In this document: one piece after another, positions 18,436 through 26,705 of the stretch
How the letters are laid out: the number at the start of each line of letters is the position of its first letter
Position numbering within the stretch: the stretch's first letter is position 1
NCBI GenBank assembly: GCA_016234935.1
Contig: JACRNL010000006.1
Coordinates: 28,344 to 92,343, forward strand
Direction of reading: 5' to 3'
DNA from: Deltaproteobacteria bacterium
GTDB taxonomy: Bacteria > Desulfobacterota > GWC2-55-46
DNA: 64,000 nt
Program-made: the position numbers and the translations under genes
Notes under the pieces: model-generated
The model's input: only the letters and a program-made list of their open reading frames with translations
Database searches by the model: none
What the model was told of the DNA's origin: nothing

Positions 18436-18528
18436 GTGCCTTCCCCGAATACCCTTTAAGTTATCAAATTATATCCGCAAACCGGTTCAAGTCAATAAAG
18501 TCCTATAATATCCCATCGGCAGACTGCG

Positions 18529-19632
18529 CTAAAACCTCTTCGAGAACTGCATGCCCGGCATCTGCTTGATAAGCCCCTTAAGCTCCATTTCAAGCAGCAA
18601 TGACATCGCCTTCGTGGCCGCAAGGCCCGTCTTTGCCATTACTTCGTCTATATGCACGGCCTCCCCGCCAAGCGCGGCCAAGACAAGCCTCTCATCGCCT
18701 TTGGCCTCAGGCGCGCCGCCGGGCGTTGCCCTTGAAGAAATAAGGAGGCCGAGCGCGTTCATTATATCCTGGGCGTTTTCAACCAGCGGCGCGCCGTCTT
18801 TTATGAGCTTATTGGTTCCCGCGCTCTTGGGGGACGTGACAGGGCCCGGCACGGCTACGACCTCCCTGTTGTAGTCAAGGGCCAGCCGCGCGGTCATGAG
18901 CGCCCCGCTCCTTGACGGGGCCTCCACCACACACACGGCCTTTGACAGCCCGCTTATTATCCTGTTCCTCTGCGGGAAGTTATACGGCTGCGGCTTGGCG
19001 CCCATGGGAAATTCAGATATCAGGACGCCTTTTTCAGCTATCTCTTCATAGAGACGTTTGTTCTCTTTAGGGTATACCTCGTCAATGCCCGTGCCAAGGA
19101 CTGCGGCCGTCATTCCATCCACGGACAACGCACCCTTATGGGCCGCCGTGTCGCACCCGCGCGCCATGCCGCTTATGACGGCAACCCCCATCCCTGCAAG
19201 GTCCCTTCCGATTACTTCGGACATCTTCAGCCCGTAATGCGTAGGGTGGCGGGTCCCTACGACCGCTACCGCCGGGACCGCCTTATAATCGTACATAGCG
19301 CCTTTTACGTAAAGGAGCGCGGGCGGGTCGTAAATTTCCTTAAGCTGCGCCGGATACGCGGCGTCATCCATGGTCAGGATTTTCACGCCGTGTTTTTGAG
19401 CGAACTTCAATTCCCCGCTAACGGCGTCCCATTCATTAAATCCGGCTATGGAGGCGCAGACATCCTCCGGCAGACCGGCCTTTTTCCCGAAATCTTTTTT
19501 CTTGAAAAGCTCCTCAGGGCCGCCGCTGTTTTCAAGCAGTTGTTTTAAAATCGGGCCGCTGAGCCCCCTGAGGGGGTTCAACCCCTTTATCCTGTAAAGG
19601 GCAAGCCAGTATTTTATCTGTTTTGCGACCAT
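18529..19632 (-). CDS. dprA: DNA-processing protein DprA (Smf)
   Basis: DprA protects incoming single-stranded DNA and loads RecA during natural transformation. The Rossmann-fold core is complete: VVGTRHPTHYG, SGMARGCDTAAHKGAL, EFPMGAKPQPYNFPQRNRI and EAPSRSGALMTARLALD; a C-terminal winged-helix follows. I chose the ATG at 19632 (MVAKQIKYWLALYRI) because it matches family N-termini; the longer frame to 19728 runs through a palindrome. Residues about 17-26 (GLNPLRGLSG) coincide with a family A palindrome, in the helix-hairpin region where homologues read roughly PGIGP. This looks like an in-frame repeat insertion. Confidence 0.94.
   Translation of the reverse strand: MVAKQIKYWLALYRIKGLNPLRGLSGPILKQLLENSGGPEELFKKKDFGKKAGLPEDVCASIAGFNEWDAVSGELKFAQKHGVKILTMDDAAYPAQLKEIYDPPALLYVKGAMYDYKAVPAVAVVGTRHPTHYGLKMSEVIGRDLAGMGVAVISGMARGCDTAAHKGALSVDGMTAAVLGTGIDEVYPKENKRLYEEIAEKGVLISEFPMGAKPQPYNFPQRNRIISGLSKAVCVVEAPSRSGALMTARLALDYNREVVAVPGPVTSPKSAGTNKLIKDGAPLVENAQDIMNALGLLISSRATPGGAPEAKGDERLVLAALGGEAVHIDEVMAKTGLAATKAMSLLLEMELKGLIKQMPGMQFSKRF
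19561..19585. repeat. Family A palindrome inside dprA
   Basis: GAGCCCCCTGAGGGGG plus TTCAACCCC lies within codons 17-26 of dprA. It is read there in a different frame from the copies in cheW and in the LysM gene. Confidence 0.8.
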
Positions 19633-19658
19633 TTTAGCGTCCGCGGGAATAAACAATA

Positions 19659-19689
19659 GGCAGGGGATGGCGACTTGCCATCCCCTGCC
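19659..19689. repeat. Perfect 13-bp hairpin in the dprA leader
   Basis: GGCAGGGGATGGC and GCCATCCCCTGCC flank GACTT, 27 bp upstream of the dprA start. It could act as a leader hairpin or be another mobile palindrome; there is no T-run. Confidence 0.65.
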
Positions 19690-19696
19690 GAAGAAA

Positions 19697-19806
19697 AGGT
19701 GCTGCGCACGGCTAAAGCCTACATACAACCATTCAGTTTTGTTCGCCGCAGGCGTTGCGCACGGCTAAAGTCAAAATACAACCATTTGGCTTTGCTCGCC
19801 GCAGGC
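19697..19806. repeat. Family C repeat, two tandem copies
   Basis: Two units of about 53 bp start with GTGCTGCGCACGGCTAAAG and end with CGCCGCAGGC. Each has GCTAAAG near one end and a degenerate match to its complement near the other. The array ends in AAAAAACTTTAACAT, a flank shared with other family C loci. It fills the gap 19633-19886, in which I see no gene. Confidence 0.8.
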
Positions 19807-19886
19807 GCCAAAAAACTTTAACATTTCCGCCCGACGGGCCGTTCGAAAGACATCGCGTGCCTCATCCATGCCGCTGCGGCAGCCTG

Positions 19887-21245
19887 CTAATGAGTGCTTA
19901 CGATATCGCCCAGGTTTATAGTCCTCTGATTCTGCGTGATTATGCACGCCGATGTGCCGCCCTTTGACTCGATTACGACCATCTCGCCGAGCAGGATCTC
20001 AGGCAGGATAGTTTTTTTCCCGGTCATAGGGTTGACGGCTGTCGCACCCTTCTTGTATATCTTAAGCGTATTGCCCTTTTTAAGATTGTCGCCGAGCCCT
20101 TTGTCTATGTAGACGATGTCGCCTTTGGAAAAAAACTCCTTACCTTCTATCGAGGCTATTATGTAGCCGTTATCGAAGTCGGTCTCCGTCTTCGTGATTT
20201 CAACCTCTTTTACAGGCTGCTCATAGGCCCGGAGCTTCGTCCCCGGCTCCGTCTCCCTGTACGCCCTATCCACCACCGCCTCGATAGCGCCGTCCGTCCC
20301 GGTGACCACGACGTTGCCTATGATATCTATGAGGTAGCCTATCTGTTTCTTCGTAACGGGATGCGCAACCAACTTGCCCTTTGTGAAGAAGGTAAAACGG
20401 TCGCCGACCTTCACGCCCGCCGCATCCTTTAAAGAAAGATATACCGCGTCGCCAGGGCCGATGAAGGTCTTCTTTTCCCTGGCGCCGATGATGACGCCGC
20501 TCGCCGCGGACTCGTTCATGGAGACGAACCCTTTTCTTTCAAGGGATGCGTCCGTTATCCTTGGGGCGCCCGCCGTTTTCTGTATTTGCTTCAACGCCGC
20601 CTGTCCGGATGACGCGGACTCAGCCTCCGGCTCGAGGACTATTGGTTTTTCAGGCTCCAGAGCAACCACCTGCTCAGGCTTTTTTGCCTCAAAGGCCGGC
20701 GCAGCCTTTACTTCCGTCTCCTTGCCTTCGGCGCCGGCCTCTTTTTTACCGGCCGCGGCGGCAAGCGTCCCGGCGCCTTCGTCTACGGCGGAAATCTTTA
20801 CTATATCTCCGGGATAAATAAGGTCGGGATTTTTTATATGCGGATTGATCTTCCATAAAGCAGGCCACTTAAAAGGGTCTTTCAGATACCTTTGCGCTAT
20901 CGCCCACAAGGTGTCATAACGCACAACGGTATAGGATTTGGCCTCCGCCCCTTGAAGGGGCTGAGACCCCTGCGGTGGTTCAACCCCCCGAGGGGGCTCA
21001 GCCACCGCCGATGACCGCTCATTTATCCCGGCGGCTGTTTTTTTGTCCGTCTCTTTTGCCGTCTCTTTTACCTCAGGGGCCGCTGCATCCGGCTTTTGCT
21101 CAACCAGAGGTTGAACCTCCTCAGGAGGCGTTGTTTGCGCCTGGGGCGGCATTATCTCCTCAGAGAACGATGTGCCTGGAATGCAGGAAGCCGCAAGCGA
21201 CACGGCAACCACTACGAGACCTGCGCGGATAAGTTTTTTCTCCAT
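19887..21245 (-). CDS. LysM-domain exported protein
   Basis: The 452-residue product has an N-terminal signal sequence with a possible lipobox (LAASC, Cys21). A low-complexity linker runs to about residue 103, then comes a LysM domain ([31 protein letters not shown] in part), which binds peptidoglycan. A second low-complexity linker of alanine and glutamate follows, then a C-terminal region of about 220 residues with beta-strand character and no family I recognise. The first linker (residues 38-48 and 83-100, [17 protein letters not shown]) is made of family A palindromes. GGAAGGA precedes the ATG. cpoB follows upstream on the same strand. Confidence 0.88.
   Translation of the reverse strand: MEKKLIRAGLVVVAVSLAASCIPGTSFSEEIMPPQAQTTPPEEVQPLVEQKPDAAAPEVKETAKETDKKTAAGINERSSAVAEPPRGVEPPQGSQPLQGAEAKSYTVVRYDTLWAIAQRYLKDPFKWPALWKINPHIKNPDLIYPGDIVKISAVDEGAGTLAAAAGKKEAGAEGKETEVKAAPAFEAKKPEQVVALEPEKPIVLEPEAESASSGQAALKQIQKTAGAPRITDASLERKGFVSMNESAASGVIIGAREKKTFIGPGDAVYLSLKDAAGVKVGDRFTFFTKGKLVAHPVTKKQIGYLIDIIGNVVVTGTDGAIEAVVDRAYRETEPGTKLRAYEQPVKEVEITKTETDFDNGYIIASIEGKEFFSKGDIVYIDKGLGDNLKKGNTLKIYKKGATAVNPMTGKKTILPEILLGEMVVIESKGGTSACIITQNQRTINLGDIVSTH
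20948..21007. repeat. Family A repeat cluster inside the LysM gene
   Basis: Three family A units in a row (CCCCTTGAAGGGG, then GACCCCTGCGGTGGTTC, then AACCCCCCGAGGGGGCTC) encode the [17 protein letters not shown] linker. Each unit lies in frame with the gene. Confidence 0.8.
21109..21128. repeat. Family A palindrome inside the LysM gene (N-terminal linker)
   Basis: GGTTGAACCTCCTCAGGAGG, in inverted orientation relative to the gene, encodes PPEEVQP in the N-terminal linker. Confidence 0.7.
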
Positions 21246-21273
21246 TGCCGTCCTTCCTTTTTTGGCCTTTTCC

Positions 21274-21294
21274 GGGGTTGAACCCCCTCAGGGG
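21274..21294. repeat. Family A palindrome between cpoB and the LysM gene
   Basis: GGGGTTGAACCCCCTCAGGGG fills most of the 52-bp gap between the two genes, right after the cpoB stop. Confidence 0.8.
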
Positions 21295-21297
21295 ACC

Positions 21298-22143
21298 TTA
21301 CTTTTTTCGCGCCCTGCCGGAATCCTTTGTGAGCGTCTTTTTCGCCTTGACGGCGGCCTCGGAATCCGGGTAGCGCGCTTTAAGCGCGTCAAACTCCTGT
21401 TTAGCCTTATCCGGCTCGTTCATTTCCATCAGCGTCAAGCCGGCCTTGAGCAGAGCGTCAGGGGCCTTGTTCTCATCGGGGTAAAGGTCGGCGGTCTGCC
21501 TGAACTTCTCAAGGGCCTTTTCGAAATCCCTCTCGGAATAATAGGACTCCCCTATCCAGTAGAAAGCGTTGTCAGCAAGCGCGCTTGAGGGAAAGCGCTT
21601 CACGAACTCTGAAAAGACCTCCCTGGCCTCGCCTAATTTGCCCGCCATGAACAGGTCCTGCCCGCGGTTGTACATGGCCACCTGATCTGTCAGGGCATCT
21701 TTTCCCTGAGCCGCGGCCTCGGCCTTTAGAGCGCCGCGGTTTTGCTCGATCAAGCCTTCAGACTTGACTTCAGGCGCGGCTGCGGTCTTTACATCGGCCT
21801 TTGCCGGAGGCCCCTGCGGCCTTTGAATCCTTTTAGGCGCGGCCTCCCCGGCAACATCCTTGGCGCCGGTGCCGCCGAGCGTTACAACTCTCAGCCCTTC
21901 CGGCACGGCTGGAGGAGAGGATGAGAGCCTTTCTATCATTGACCTTTGCTCTTCCACCTTTTCCCGAAGGAGGCTGAACTTATTGCTTATCTCCTCAAGC
22001 CTGCTATTCGAGTCCGTGAGGTTTTGCCTGAGCTCGTCCGTCTTTTTGCGAAGCTCCGCGCTCTCTTCCTTCGTGGCCAGCCCGGCGCATCCGGCGACGA
22101 GCCCTGCCAGTGCGGCGCATGTGATAAGACGAAATATCCGCAT
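21298..22143 (-). CDS. cpoB: Tol-Pal system protein CpoB (YbgF)
   Basis: CpoB is a periplasmic partner of the Tol-Pal system that coordinates peptidoglycan synthesis with outer-membrane constriction. The product has a signal peptide ending LVAGC (so it would be a lipoprotein, common in this lineage), a coiled coil at about residues 25-75 (the trimerising region), a variable linker to about 150, and three TPRs from about 155 to 275 (YNRGQDLFMAGKLGEAREVFSEF; AFYWIGESYYSERDFEKAL; ALLKAGLTLMEMNEPDKAK). 281 residues fits the family. tolB and pal are not adjacent. Confidence 0.92.
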   Translation of the reverse strand: MRIFRLITCAALAGLVAGCAGLATKEESAELRKKTDELRQNLTDSNSRLEEISNKFSLLREKVEEQRSMIERLSSSPPAVPEGLRVVTLGGTGAKDVAGEAAPKRIQRPQGPPAKADVKTAAAPEVKSEGLIEQNRGALKAEAAAQGKDALTDQVAMYNRGQDLFMAGKLGEAREVFSEFVKRFPSSALADNAFYWIGESYYSERDFEKALEKFRQTADLYPDENKAPDALLKAGLTLMEMNEPDKAKQEFDALKARYPDSEAAVKAKKTLTKDSGRARKK

Positions 22144-22293
22144 CGTGCGATTGCCCTTTCCAGTGGATTTGACCGCAATTTTAAAAGGGCTGTATTAACA
22201 TGAATAAAAACCCTTTTGCGGCTTTTGTCAAGGAGATTTTTCCGGATACCCGCGTTTAAGCGGCCGTATCTTTTAATTTACACCGCGCCATTT

Positions 22294-22974
22294 TCATTGT
22301 CCGTGACCGCGGTCACCCCTGCGGGCCGTATATATTTTATGGATTAAAGGTATCAAGGAAACCGCCGCGACAAGGCATATGCCGATTATGAACGAGAGCG
22401 TTATCCTGCCTCTTAACAACCCCGGTATGGAGCTTGAAAAGACGACATACGCGACTATGCCGGGCAGCATGAATATGGCGGTCGCGGCCGCATAGTGGCT
22501 GAATTTTATCCTCGTAAGGCCAAACGCGTAATTAAGGAAATTATACGGGAAAAGCGGCACGAGGCGCGTGAAGGCGACTATCTTCCAGCCTTTTTCCCCG
22601 ACCTTGGCGTCTATCTCCTCAAGGCGGCCTCTTTTTTTCAAAAACCCTTCCACCCAGCTTCTACCCATGTATCTGGCGACGAAAAAGGCGGCGCATGCCC
22701 CTATGGTGGAGCCTATGACCACATAGACCACGCCCCACAGCGGCCCGAACAGTATGCCGCCTATGAGCGTCAGCGGCAGTCCCGGAATCATCAGAGACGG
22801 CGCCGCGGAATATATAATGATATAAATAACCGGCCCCCATACGCCCAATCCCGCTATCCAGAGACGAACCCCCTCCTCGTCAATGTATCTGCCCAGTTGG
22901 AATATCCCGGCCAGGGCAAAGGCCATAACAATAAAAACAACGAGGATGCTTATCTTTACGGCGCTTCTGTTCAT
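22294..22974 (-). CDS. TVP38/TMEM64 (VTT-domain) membrane protein
   Basis: This 226-residue integral membrane protein of the DedA/VTT superfamily has about six hydrophobic segments. The conserved core is visible: SLMIPGLPLTLIGGILFGPLWG and IGSTIGACAAFFVARYMGR, followed by a loop (FTRLVPLFPYNFLNYAFGLTRI in part) typical of the family. Relatives are proposed lipid scramblases or transporters; substrate here is unknown. The ribosome site is weak (GGACGG). It stands alone between cpoB and a divergent NifU-like gene. Confidence 0.9.
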   Translation of the reverse strand: MNRSAVKISILVVFIVMAFALAGIFQLGRYIDEEGVRLWIAGLGVWGPVIYIIIYSAAPSLMIPGLPLTLIGGILFGPLWGVVYVVIGSTIGACAAFFVARYMGRSWVEGFLKKRGRLEEIDAKVGEKGWKIVAFTRLVPLFPYNFLNYAFGLTRIKFSHYAAATAIFMLPGIVAYVVFSSSIPGLLRGRITLSFIIGICLVAAVSLIPLIHKIYTARRGDRGHGQ

Positions 22975-23103
22975 TTAATCCGTCCATTTGATTGAAAGAA
23001 TACCGTTTGATTTTTAAGAAGATATCTTGCCATCCTCTTCCCGGACAGCAGAGTATATTATTCAAATCCGCATTGTCAAACCCGCGCCGGCTTATGTAAG
23101 AAC

Positions 23104-23187
23104 ATTAAAGTTTTTTGGCCACCTGCGGCGGGCAATACTAAAGGTTTATATTTTGACTTTAGCCGTGCGCAGCACCTTTTTTCAAAA
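23104..23187. repeat. Family C repeat, single inverted copy
   Basis: ATTAAAGTTTTTTGGCCACC, then a core ending GACTTTAGCCGTGCGCAGCA, then CCTTTTTTC. This is the reverse orientation of the family C units at 19697 and 24845. It lies between two divergent genes, just before the regulatory site of the NifU-like gene. Confidence 0.75.
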
Positions 23188-23193
23188 AAACTG

Positions 23194-23236
23194 GTGATAA
23201 TTATCATGTTAATTTATCATTCATTAAGTGTATAAT
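23194..23236 (+). promoter_or_regulatory. FNR/CRP-like site and -10 box of the DUF2249-NifU gene
   Basis: GTGATAATTATCAT (23194-23207) is an inverted repeat resembling the FNR/DNR consensus TTGAT-N4-ATCAA. A TATAAT lies at 23231-23236. A start about 6 nt after that box would place the site centre near -41.5, the class II activator position. The -35 region is poor, as expected for an activated promoter. Confidence 0.6.
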
Positions 23237-23268
23237 ATATCGAAAGCATCTGAATAAGGAGGCGGCTC

Positions 23269-23754
23269 ATGTCTGAAGCAAAGATGATTCAATTGGATTT
23301 AAGGCAAATACCCGTATTTGAAAGGCACCCGCGGATATTCGAAACGTGGGACGAGATGGCGGCGGGAGATACCCTGCAGATAACAAACGACCATGACCCA
23401 AAACCTTTGCGCTACCAGTTTGAGGGCGAATACCAGGACAGCCACAAATGGGATTACGTAAAGAACGGGCCGGAGGAATGGGTGGTAGACATAAAGAAGC
23501 TCGATCTGGATATCCCGCACGGCGAGGCGCTGCGCAGCCTGATAGAAGAGGCGCTGAATGAAGTTCGCCCCTATCTTGAGGCGGACGGCGGCGGCGTGGA
23601 GCTTGTGGACATTGACGAGGAGGCGCGGGTAGTGCGCGTGCAGCTTCAGGGCGCTTGCGGCGGATGCCCCTCGGCCGGCATGACCCTCAAGGCGGGCGTT
23701 GAAAAGAGCATAAAAAAGCACGTCCCCGGCATAAAAAGCGTCGAGGCCATTTAA
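23269..23754 (+). CDS. DUF2249 domain fused to NifU-like Fe-S scaffold
   Basis: Residues about 5-75 match the DUF2249 type (LDLRQIPVFERHPRIFETWDEM, LQITNDHDPKPLRYQFE), a small fold often found near nitric-oxide or oxygen-stress genes. Residues about 83-160 are the NifU C-terminal domain (EVRPYLEADGGGVELV, with the cluster-binding cysteines in GACGGCPSAGMTL). The NifU domain holds and transfers 4Fe-4S clusters in the cytosol; the fusion could link cluster repair to redox sensing (inference). AAGGAGG lies 8 nt upstream. An FNR-like box precedes it. Confidence 0.9.
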   Translation: MSEAKMIQLDLRQIPVFERHPRIFETWDEMAAGDTLQITNDHDPKPLRYQFEGEYQDSHKWDYVKNGPEEWVVDIKKLDLDIPHGEALRSLIEEALNEVRPYLEADGGGVELVDIDEEARVVRVQLQGACGGCPSAGMTLKAGVEKSIKKHVPGIKSVEAI

Positions 23755-23820
23755 AACAGGCATACTTGCACCGGTTCCCCGGCGGCGCATGGAATGCGCC
23801 GCCGGATTTGATGCGGCCTG

Positions 23821-24591
23821 CTAAAATTCTCCCGGCAACTTGAAGCCATACTTCTTCATTATCACCCTTCCAGCCGGACTGTTCACAAAATCAATGAACG
23901 CGGCTGCCTCTTTCCTGTGCCTGCCGGCTTTGATGACCGCGGCAACCTGGTCAATCGGCTCATGCAGGCCTTCCTCTATCAATACATAGCTTACCTCAGG
24001 CACGTCCGCGACTGACAGGGCCACTATGCCGGCATGAGCGTCGCGGGTCTGGACATACTGAAGCGCCTGCCTGACGTTTTCACCGTAGACTATTTTCGGT
24101 TTGATCCTTTCCCACAGCCCTTTGCTTATCAGCGCCTCCTTTGCGGCGATGCCGTAGGGGGCGTGGCCGGGGTTGGCTATCGCGATATGCGTTACGGACG
24201 GGTCTAACAGGTCTTCAAGCGCATTTACCCTTATGCCGCTCTTTTTGTTGACGGCAAGGACTATCCTGCCCCTTGCGTAAAGACGCCTTGTATCGGAAAA
24301 GACAAGCCCCTTTTTATCAAGTTCGTCCATATACTTCACGTTGGCGGCAAAGAAGAGGTCAAACGGCGCGCCGTTTTCTATCTGCGACGTTAGTTGCCCG
24401 GTCGAGCCCAAAGACAACACGGATTTTATGCCGGTAGCCTCCTCAAAGCTCTGCGCCACCTCTTTTAGCGCGAATGACAGGTCTGCCGCGGCTGCTATGG
24501 TAAGCCGCGCCTCCTCAGCCCGAAGGTGCGCTGGCAAACAAAAGATTAAACCTGCGAGAAAAACCGTTAGAGCCGCTAAAAACCGTTTCAT
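23821..24591 (-). CDS. modA: Molybdate-binding periplasmic protein ModA
   Basis: ModA captures molybdate (and tungstate) for the ModBC transporter. The 256-residue product has a signal peptide (cleavage near LRA-EE), then AAADLSFALKEVAQSFEEATG, SLGSTGQLTSQIENGAPFDLFFAAN and IANPGHAPYGIAAKEAL, the binding-pocket segments of the family. AAAAGGAGC precedes the ATG. modB and modC are not in the window; the next gene downstream is the convergent NifU-like gene. A Moco-type riboswitch and terminator in its leader point to molybdenum-cofactor control. Confidence 0.95.
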   Translation of the reverse strand: MKRFLAALTVFLAGLIFCLPAHLRAEEARLTIAAAADLSFALKEVAQSFEEATGIKSVLSLGSTGQLTSQIENGAPFDLFFAANVKYMDELDKKGLVFSDTRRLYARGRIVLAVNKKSGIRVNALEDLLDPSVTHIAIANPGHAPYGIAAKEALISKGLWERIKPKIVYGENVRQALQYVQTRDAHAGIVALSVADVPEVSYVLIEEGLHEPIDQVAAVIKAGRHRKEAAAFIDFVNSPAGRVIMKKYGFKLPGEF

Positions 24592-24644
24592 GTCAGGCTC
24601 CTTTTTTTATATATTGCCCGCCGATTTTACATAACGCAAAGCCG

Positions 24645-24674
24645 TAAAAAAAAGCCAACCGCGAAAGGTTGGCT
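24645..24674 (-). terminator. Intrinsic terminator in the modA leader
   Basis: Toward modA the RNA reads AGCCAACC-TTTCGC-GGTTGGCT followed by eight U. It lies between the riboswitch and modA, 54 bp before the modA start, so read-through would decide modA expression. Confidence 0.85.
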
Positions 24675-24690
24675 ATGTGACCACGCACAT
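24673..24690 (-). CDS. Possible five-codon leader peptide
   Basis: ATG TGC GTG GTC ACA TAG encodes MCVVT. It has a perfect AAAGGAGG ribosome site 7 nt upstream and ends at the base of the terminator stem. It overlaps a small hairpin TATGTG/CACATA. Translation is an inference; a mere coincidence of the riboswitch 3' flank is the alternative. Confidence 0.4.
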   Translation of the reverse strand: MCVVT

Positions 24691-24710
24691 AAAATAACCT
24701 CCTTTCCGAA

Positions 24711-24795
24711 CAAGGGAGGCCCGGCCGTTTCCAGCCAAACCCCATCGGCCAGTCCCCGTGGCGCGACGGCTTTAGGGGGTTAGGCTCGGAGTATA
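24711..24795 (-). ncRNA. Moco-type riboswitch upstream of modA
   Basis: On the minus strand the region carries, in order, CTCCGAGCC, CGCCACGGGGACTGGCC, CGATGGGG, a GGAAAC loop and GGGCCTCCC. This order matches what I know of the molybdenum-cofactor (Moco) RNA motif found before moa, mod and molybdoenzyme genes. An intrinsic terminator follows, giving a plausible transcription-attenuation switch. Cofactor binding is not shown by sequence. Confidence 0.8.
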
Positions 24796-24844
24796 ATTGC
24801 GAGGCCATGTTGCGTGAACTTTTAAATGAAGTCAAGAAAAAAGG

Positions 24845-25012
24845 TGCTGCGCACGGCTAAAGCCTGAATGCAACCCTTTTAGCTTTGCTCACCGCAGGTG
24901 TGCTGCGCACGGCTAAAGCCTGAATGCAACCCCTTTAGCTTTGCTCACCGCAGGTGTGCTGCGCACGGCTAAAGCCTGAATGCAACCCCTTTAGCTTTGC
25001 CACGCCGCAGGC
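24845..25012. repeat. Family C repeat, three tandem 56-bp copies
   Basis: TGCTGCGCACGGCTAAAGCC begins at 24845, 24901 and 24957, an exact 56-bp period; the copies are nearly identical. Each can fold with GCTAAAG pairing CTTTAGC and CTGCG pairing CGCAG. The array ends in AAAAACTTTAATGTC. The gap 24592-25186 therefore holds the modA leader and this array, and no gene. Confidence 0.88.
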
Positions 25013-25186
25013 TACCCAAAAACTTTAATGTCTTTATATACAAAAATAAGACGCGAAAAACCGCTTCCGTTTCCTTCTGACGCAAAATATTTGACATTAA
25101 ATTAATAAAATATGGAATCCTCTGAAACTGTGCTAAAATTCCGCATACCGGCAGCGGCGCGCCCTCGTGCGCCCGGGAGGACTTTT

Positions 25187-26620
25187 ATGAGACTTGAATT
25201 CATCGGCGGCGCTTCCACGGTCACCGGCTCGTGCTTCAATTTAAGGGTCAACAATCTCAACTTCCTCGTTGATTGCGGCATGCATCAGGGTAACGGCGGC
25301 GAGTCCGAGACCCTTGACCGCAAGGCATTTCCCTTTGACCCGGCCAAAATAGACTTTGTCTTTGTAACGCACGCGCACATGGACCACTCCGGCATGCTGC
25401 CGCGCCTTAAGCGCGAAGGCTTCAAAGGGAAGATATTCACCACCCAGGCCACCAAAGACCTCCTCAAGCCCATGCTCGTGGACTCCGCCAGGATACAGCA
25501 AAGCGACGCCGACTGGCAGACGCGGAAGGCCGCCAGGGCGGGCCTGCCGCCGATAGAGCCGCTCTACACGGAAGCCGACGTCGCGGCTGTCCTGCCCATG
25601 TTCGAGCAGCGGGATTACGCGAAGCTCTACCACCTCGGAAGCGGCGTAAAATACAGGTTTATTGACGCCGGACACATCCTCGGCTCCGCCACCCTTGAGC
25701 TGTGGTTTCAGGACAGCGAGAGGGAGAAAAAAATAGTCTTCTCCGGCGACATCGGCAAAAAAGGCAACCCCATACTTAAAGACCCGTCCATGCCGGACGA
25801 GGCGGACTACGTCGTGATGGAATCCACCTACGGCAACAGGCTCCACAGGCCGCTGAGGCAGTCCGTTGACGAGCTTGCCTCCGCGATAAAGACCACCTTC
25901 AAGCGCGGCGGCAACGTCTACATCCCCACCTTCGCGCTCGGCAGGACGCAGGACATCCTCTATATCCTGAACGGCCTCGCAGCCGAAGGCAGGCTTTTCA
26001 ATATCAACGTGCATCTGGACAGCCCGCTTGCGGAGGAGGCCACCAAAATATACCTCGCCCACCCGGAATGCTTTGACGAGGAGGCGAAAAAACTCTTCGA
26101 GGCCGCCGGCAGGAACGGCGCGCCTGATAAAGGAAAGAGCATGTTCAGCAGCATGAAGACCGGGGCATTGAAACTTCACTTCACGCATACCGTGGACGAG
26201 TCCATGCTCCTGAACCGCCTGAAGTCAGGGCATATCATAATGGCCGGAAGCGGCATGTGCGAGGGCGGCAGGATAAAGCACCACCTGAAGCACAACCTCT
26301 GGAGACGCGAGTGCAGCGTTGTTTTCGTGGGCTTTCAGGCAAGAGGCACCCTTGGAAGAAGGATAGTGGACGGGGCCAAGACCGTCAGCATCCTTGGCGA
26401 GGAGATAGCCGTCCGGGCGCAGATACACACCATAAACGGCTTCTCTGCGCACGCCGACCGGCATGAGCTGTTTGAATGGCTGACCGCCCTCAGCAATTCC
26501 CCGAAGGTCTTTCTCGTCCACGGAGAGGAAGAGGCCGCCGAGTCCTTAGGCAAGTTCATTCAGGAAAAGACAGGCCTTGAGACGCACAGGCCCAGGGATG
26601 GAGAAGTAGTTGAATTGTAA
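25187..26620 (+). CDS. Beta-CASP metallo-beta-lactamase RNase (CPSF-like)
   Basis: This is a cytosolic RNA-processing nuclease of the metallo-beta-lactamase/beta-CASP type. The metal-binding motif THAHMDHSG is near residue 65, further histidines lie in IDAGHILGSATLE, and the beta-CASP and RMMBL parts are recognised by YIPTFALGRTQDIL, MAGSGMCEGGRIKHHL, NGFSAHADRHEL and VHGEEEAAESL. I chose the ATG at 25187, which follows GGGAGGA and opens with MRLEFIGGASTVTGSC as in homologues; a longer frame from 25112 lacks a ribosome site. 477 residues is the normal length. Exonuclease versus endonuclease activity cannot be told from sequence. Confidence 0.93.
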   Translation: MRLEFIGGASTVTGSCFNLRVNNLNFLVDCGMHQGNGGESETLDRKAFPFDPAKIDFVFVTHAHMDHSGMLPRLKREGFKGKIFTTQATKDLLKPMLVDSARIQQSDADWQTRKAARAGLPPIEPLYTEADVAAVLPMFEQRDYAKLYHLGSGVKYRFIDAGHILGSATLELWFQDSEREKKIVFSGDIGKKGNPILKDPSMPDEADYVVMESTYGNRLHRPLRQSVDELASAIKTTFKRGGNVYIPTFALGRTQDILYILNGLAAEGRLFNINVHLDSPLAEEATKIYLAHPECFDEEAKKLFEAAGRNGAPDKGKSMFSSMKTGALKLHFTHTVDESMLLNRLKSGHIIMAGSGMCEGGRIKHHLKHNLWRRECSVVFVGFQARGTLGRRIVDGAKTVSILGEEIAVRAQIHTINGFSAHADRHELFEWLTALSNSPKVFLVHGEEEAAESLGKFIQEKTGLETHRPRDGEVVEL

Positions 26621-26657
26621 ATATTTTTTTGATAAGTTTAAGTTGTCGCTTCTTTAT

Positions 26658-26678
26658 CCCTCCTTTGGAAAAGGAGGG
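26658..26678. repeat. Short palindrome before the chemosensory operon
   Basis: CCCTCCTTT and AAAGGAGGG form a 9-bp stem. A similar element (AGTTCCCCTTT/AAAGGGGAACT) lies at 62431-62455 before mvhD. Confidence 0.6.
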
Positions 26679-26705
26679 TAGGGAGGATTTGAACTATTAG
26701 AGAGC

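Noticed and set aside
17344..18459. Long open frame antisense to topA
   Set aside because: It lies wholly opposite a strongly conserved gene, and long antisense frames are expected at this GC content. The same holds for the frame opposite cheA at 32176-33483 and others.
24711..24795. Cobalamin riboswitch
   Set aside because: The region lacks the typical B12-box elements, whereas CCGAGCC, CGATGGGG and GGGCCTCCC in order fit the Moco motif and the modA context.
24845..25012. Possible CRISPR array
   Set aside because: The 56-bp units are directly adjacent with no unique spacers, and no cas genes are present. The same applies to the 41-bp array at 31228.
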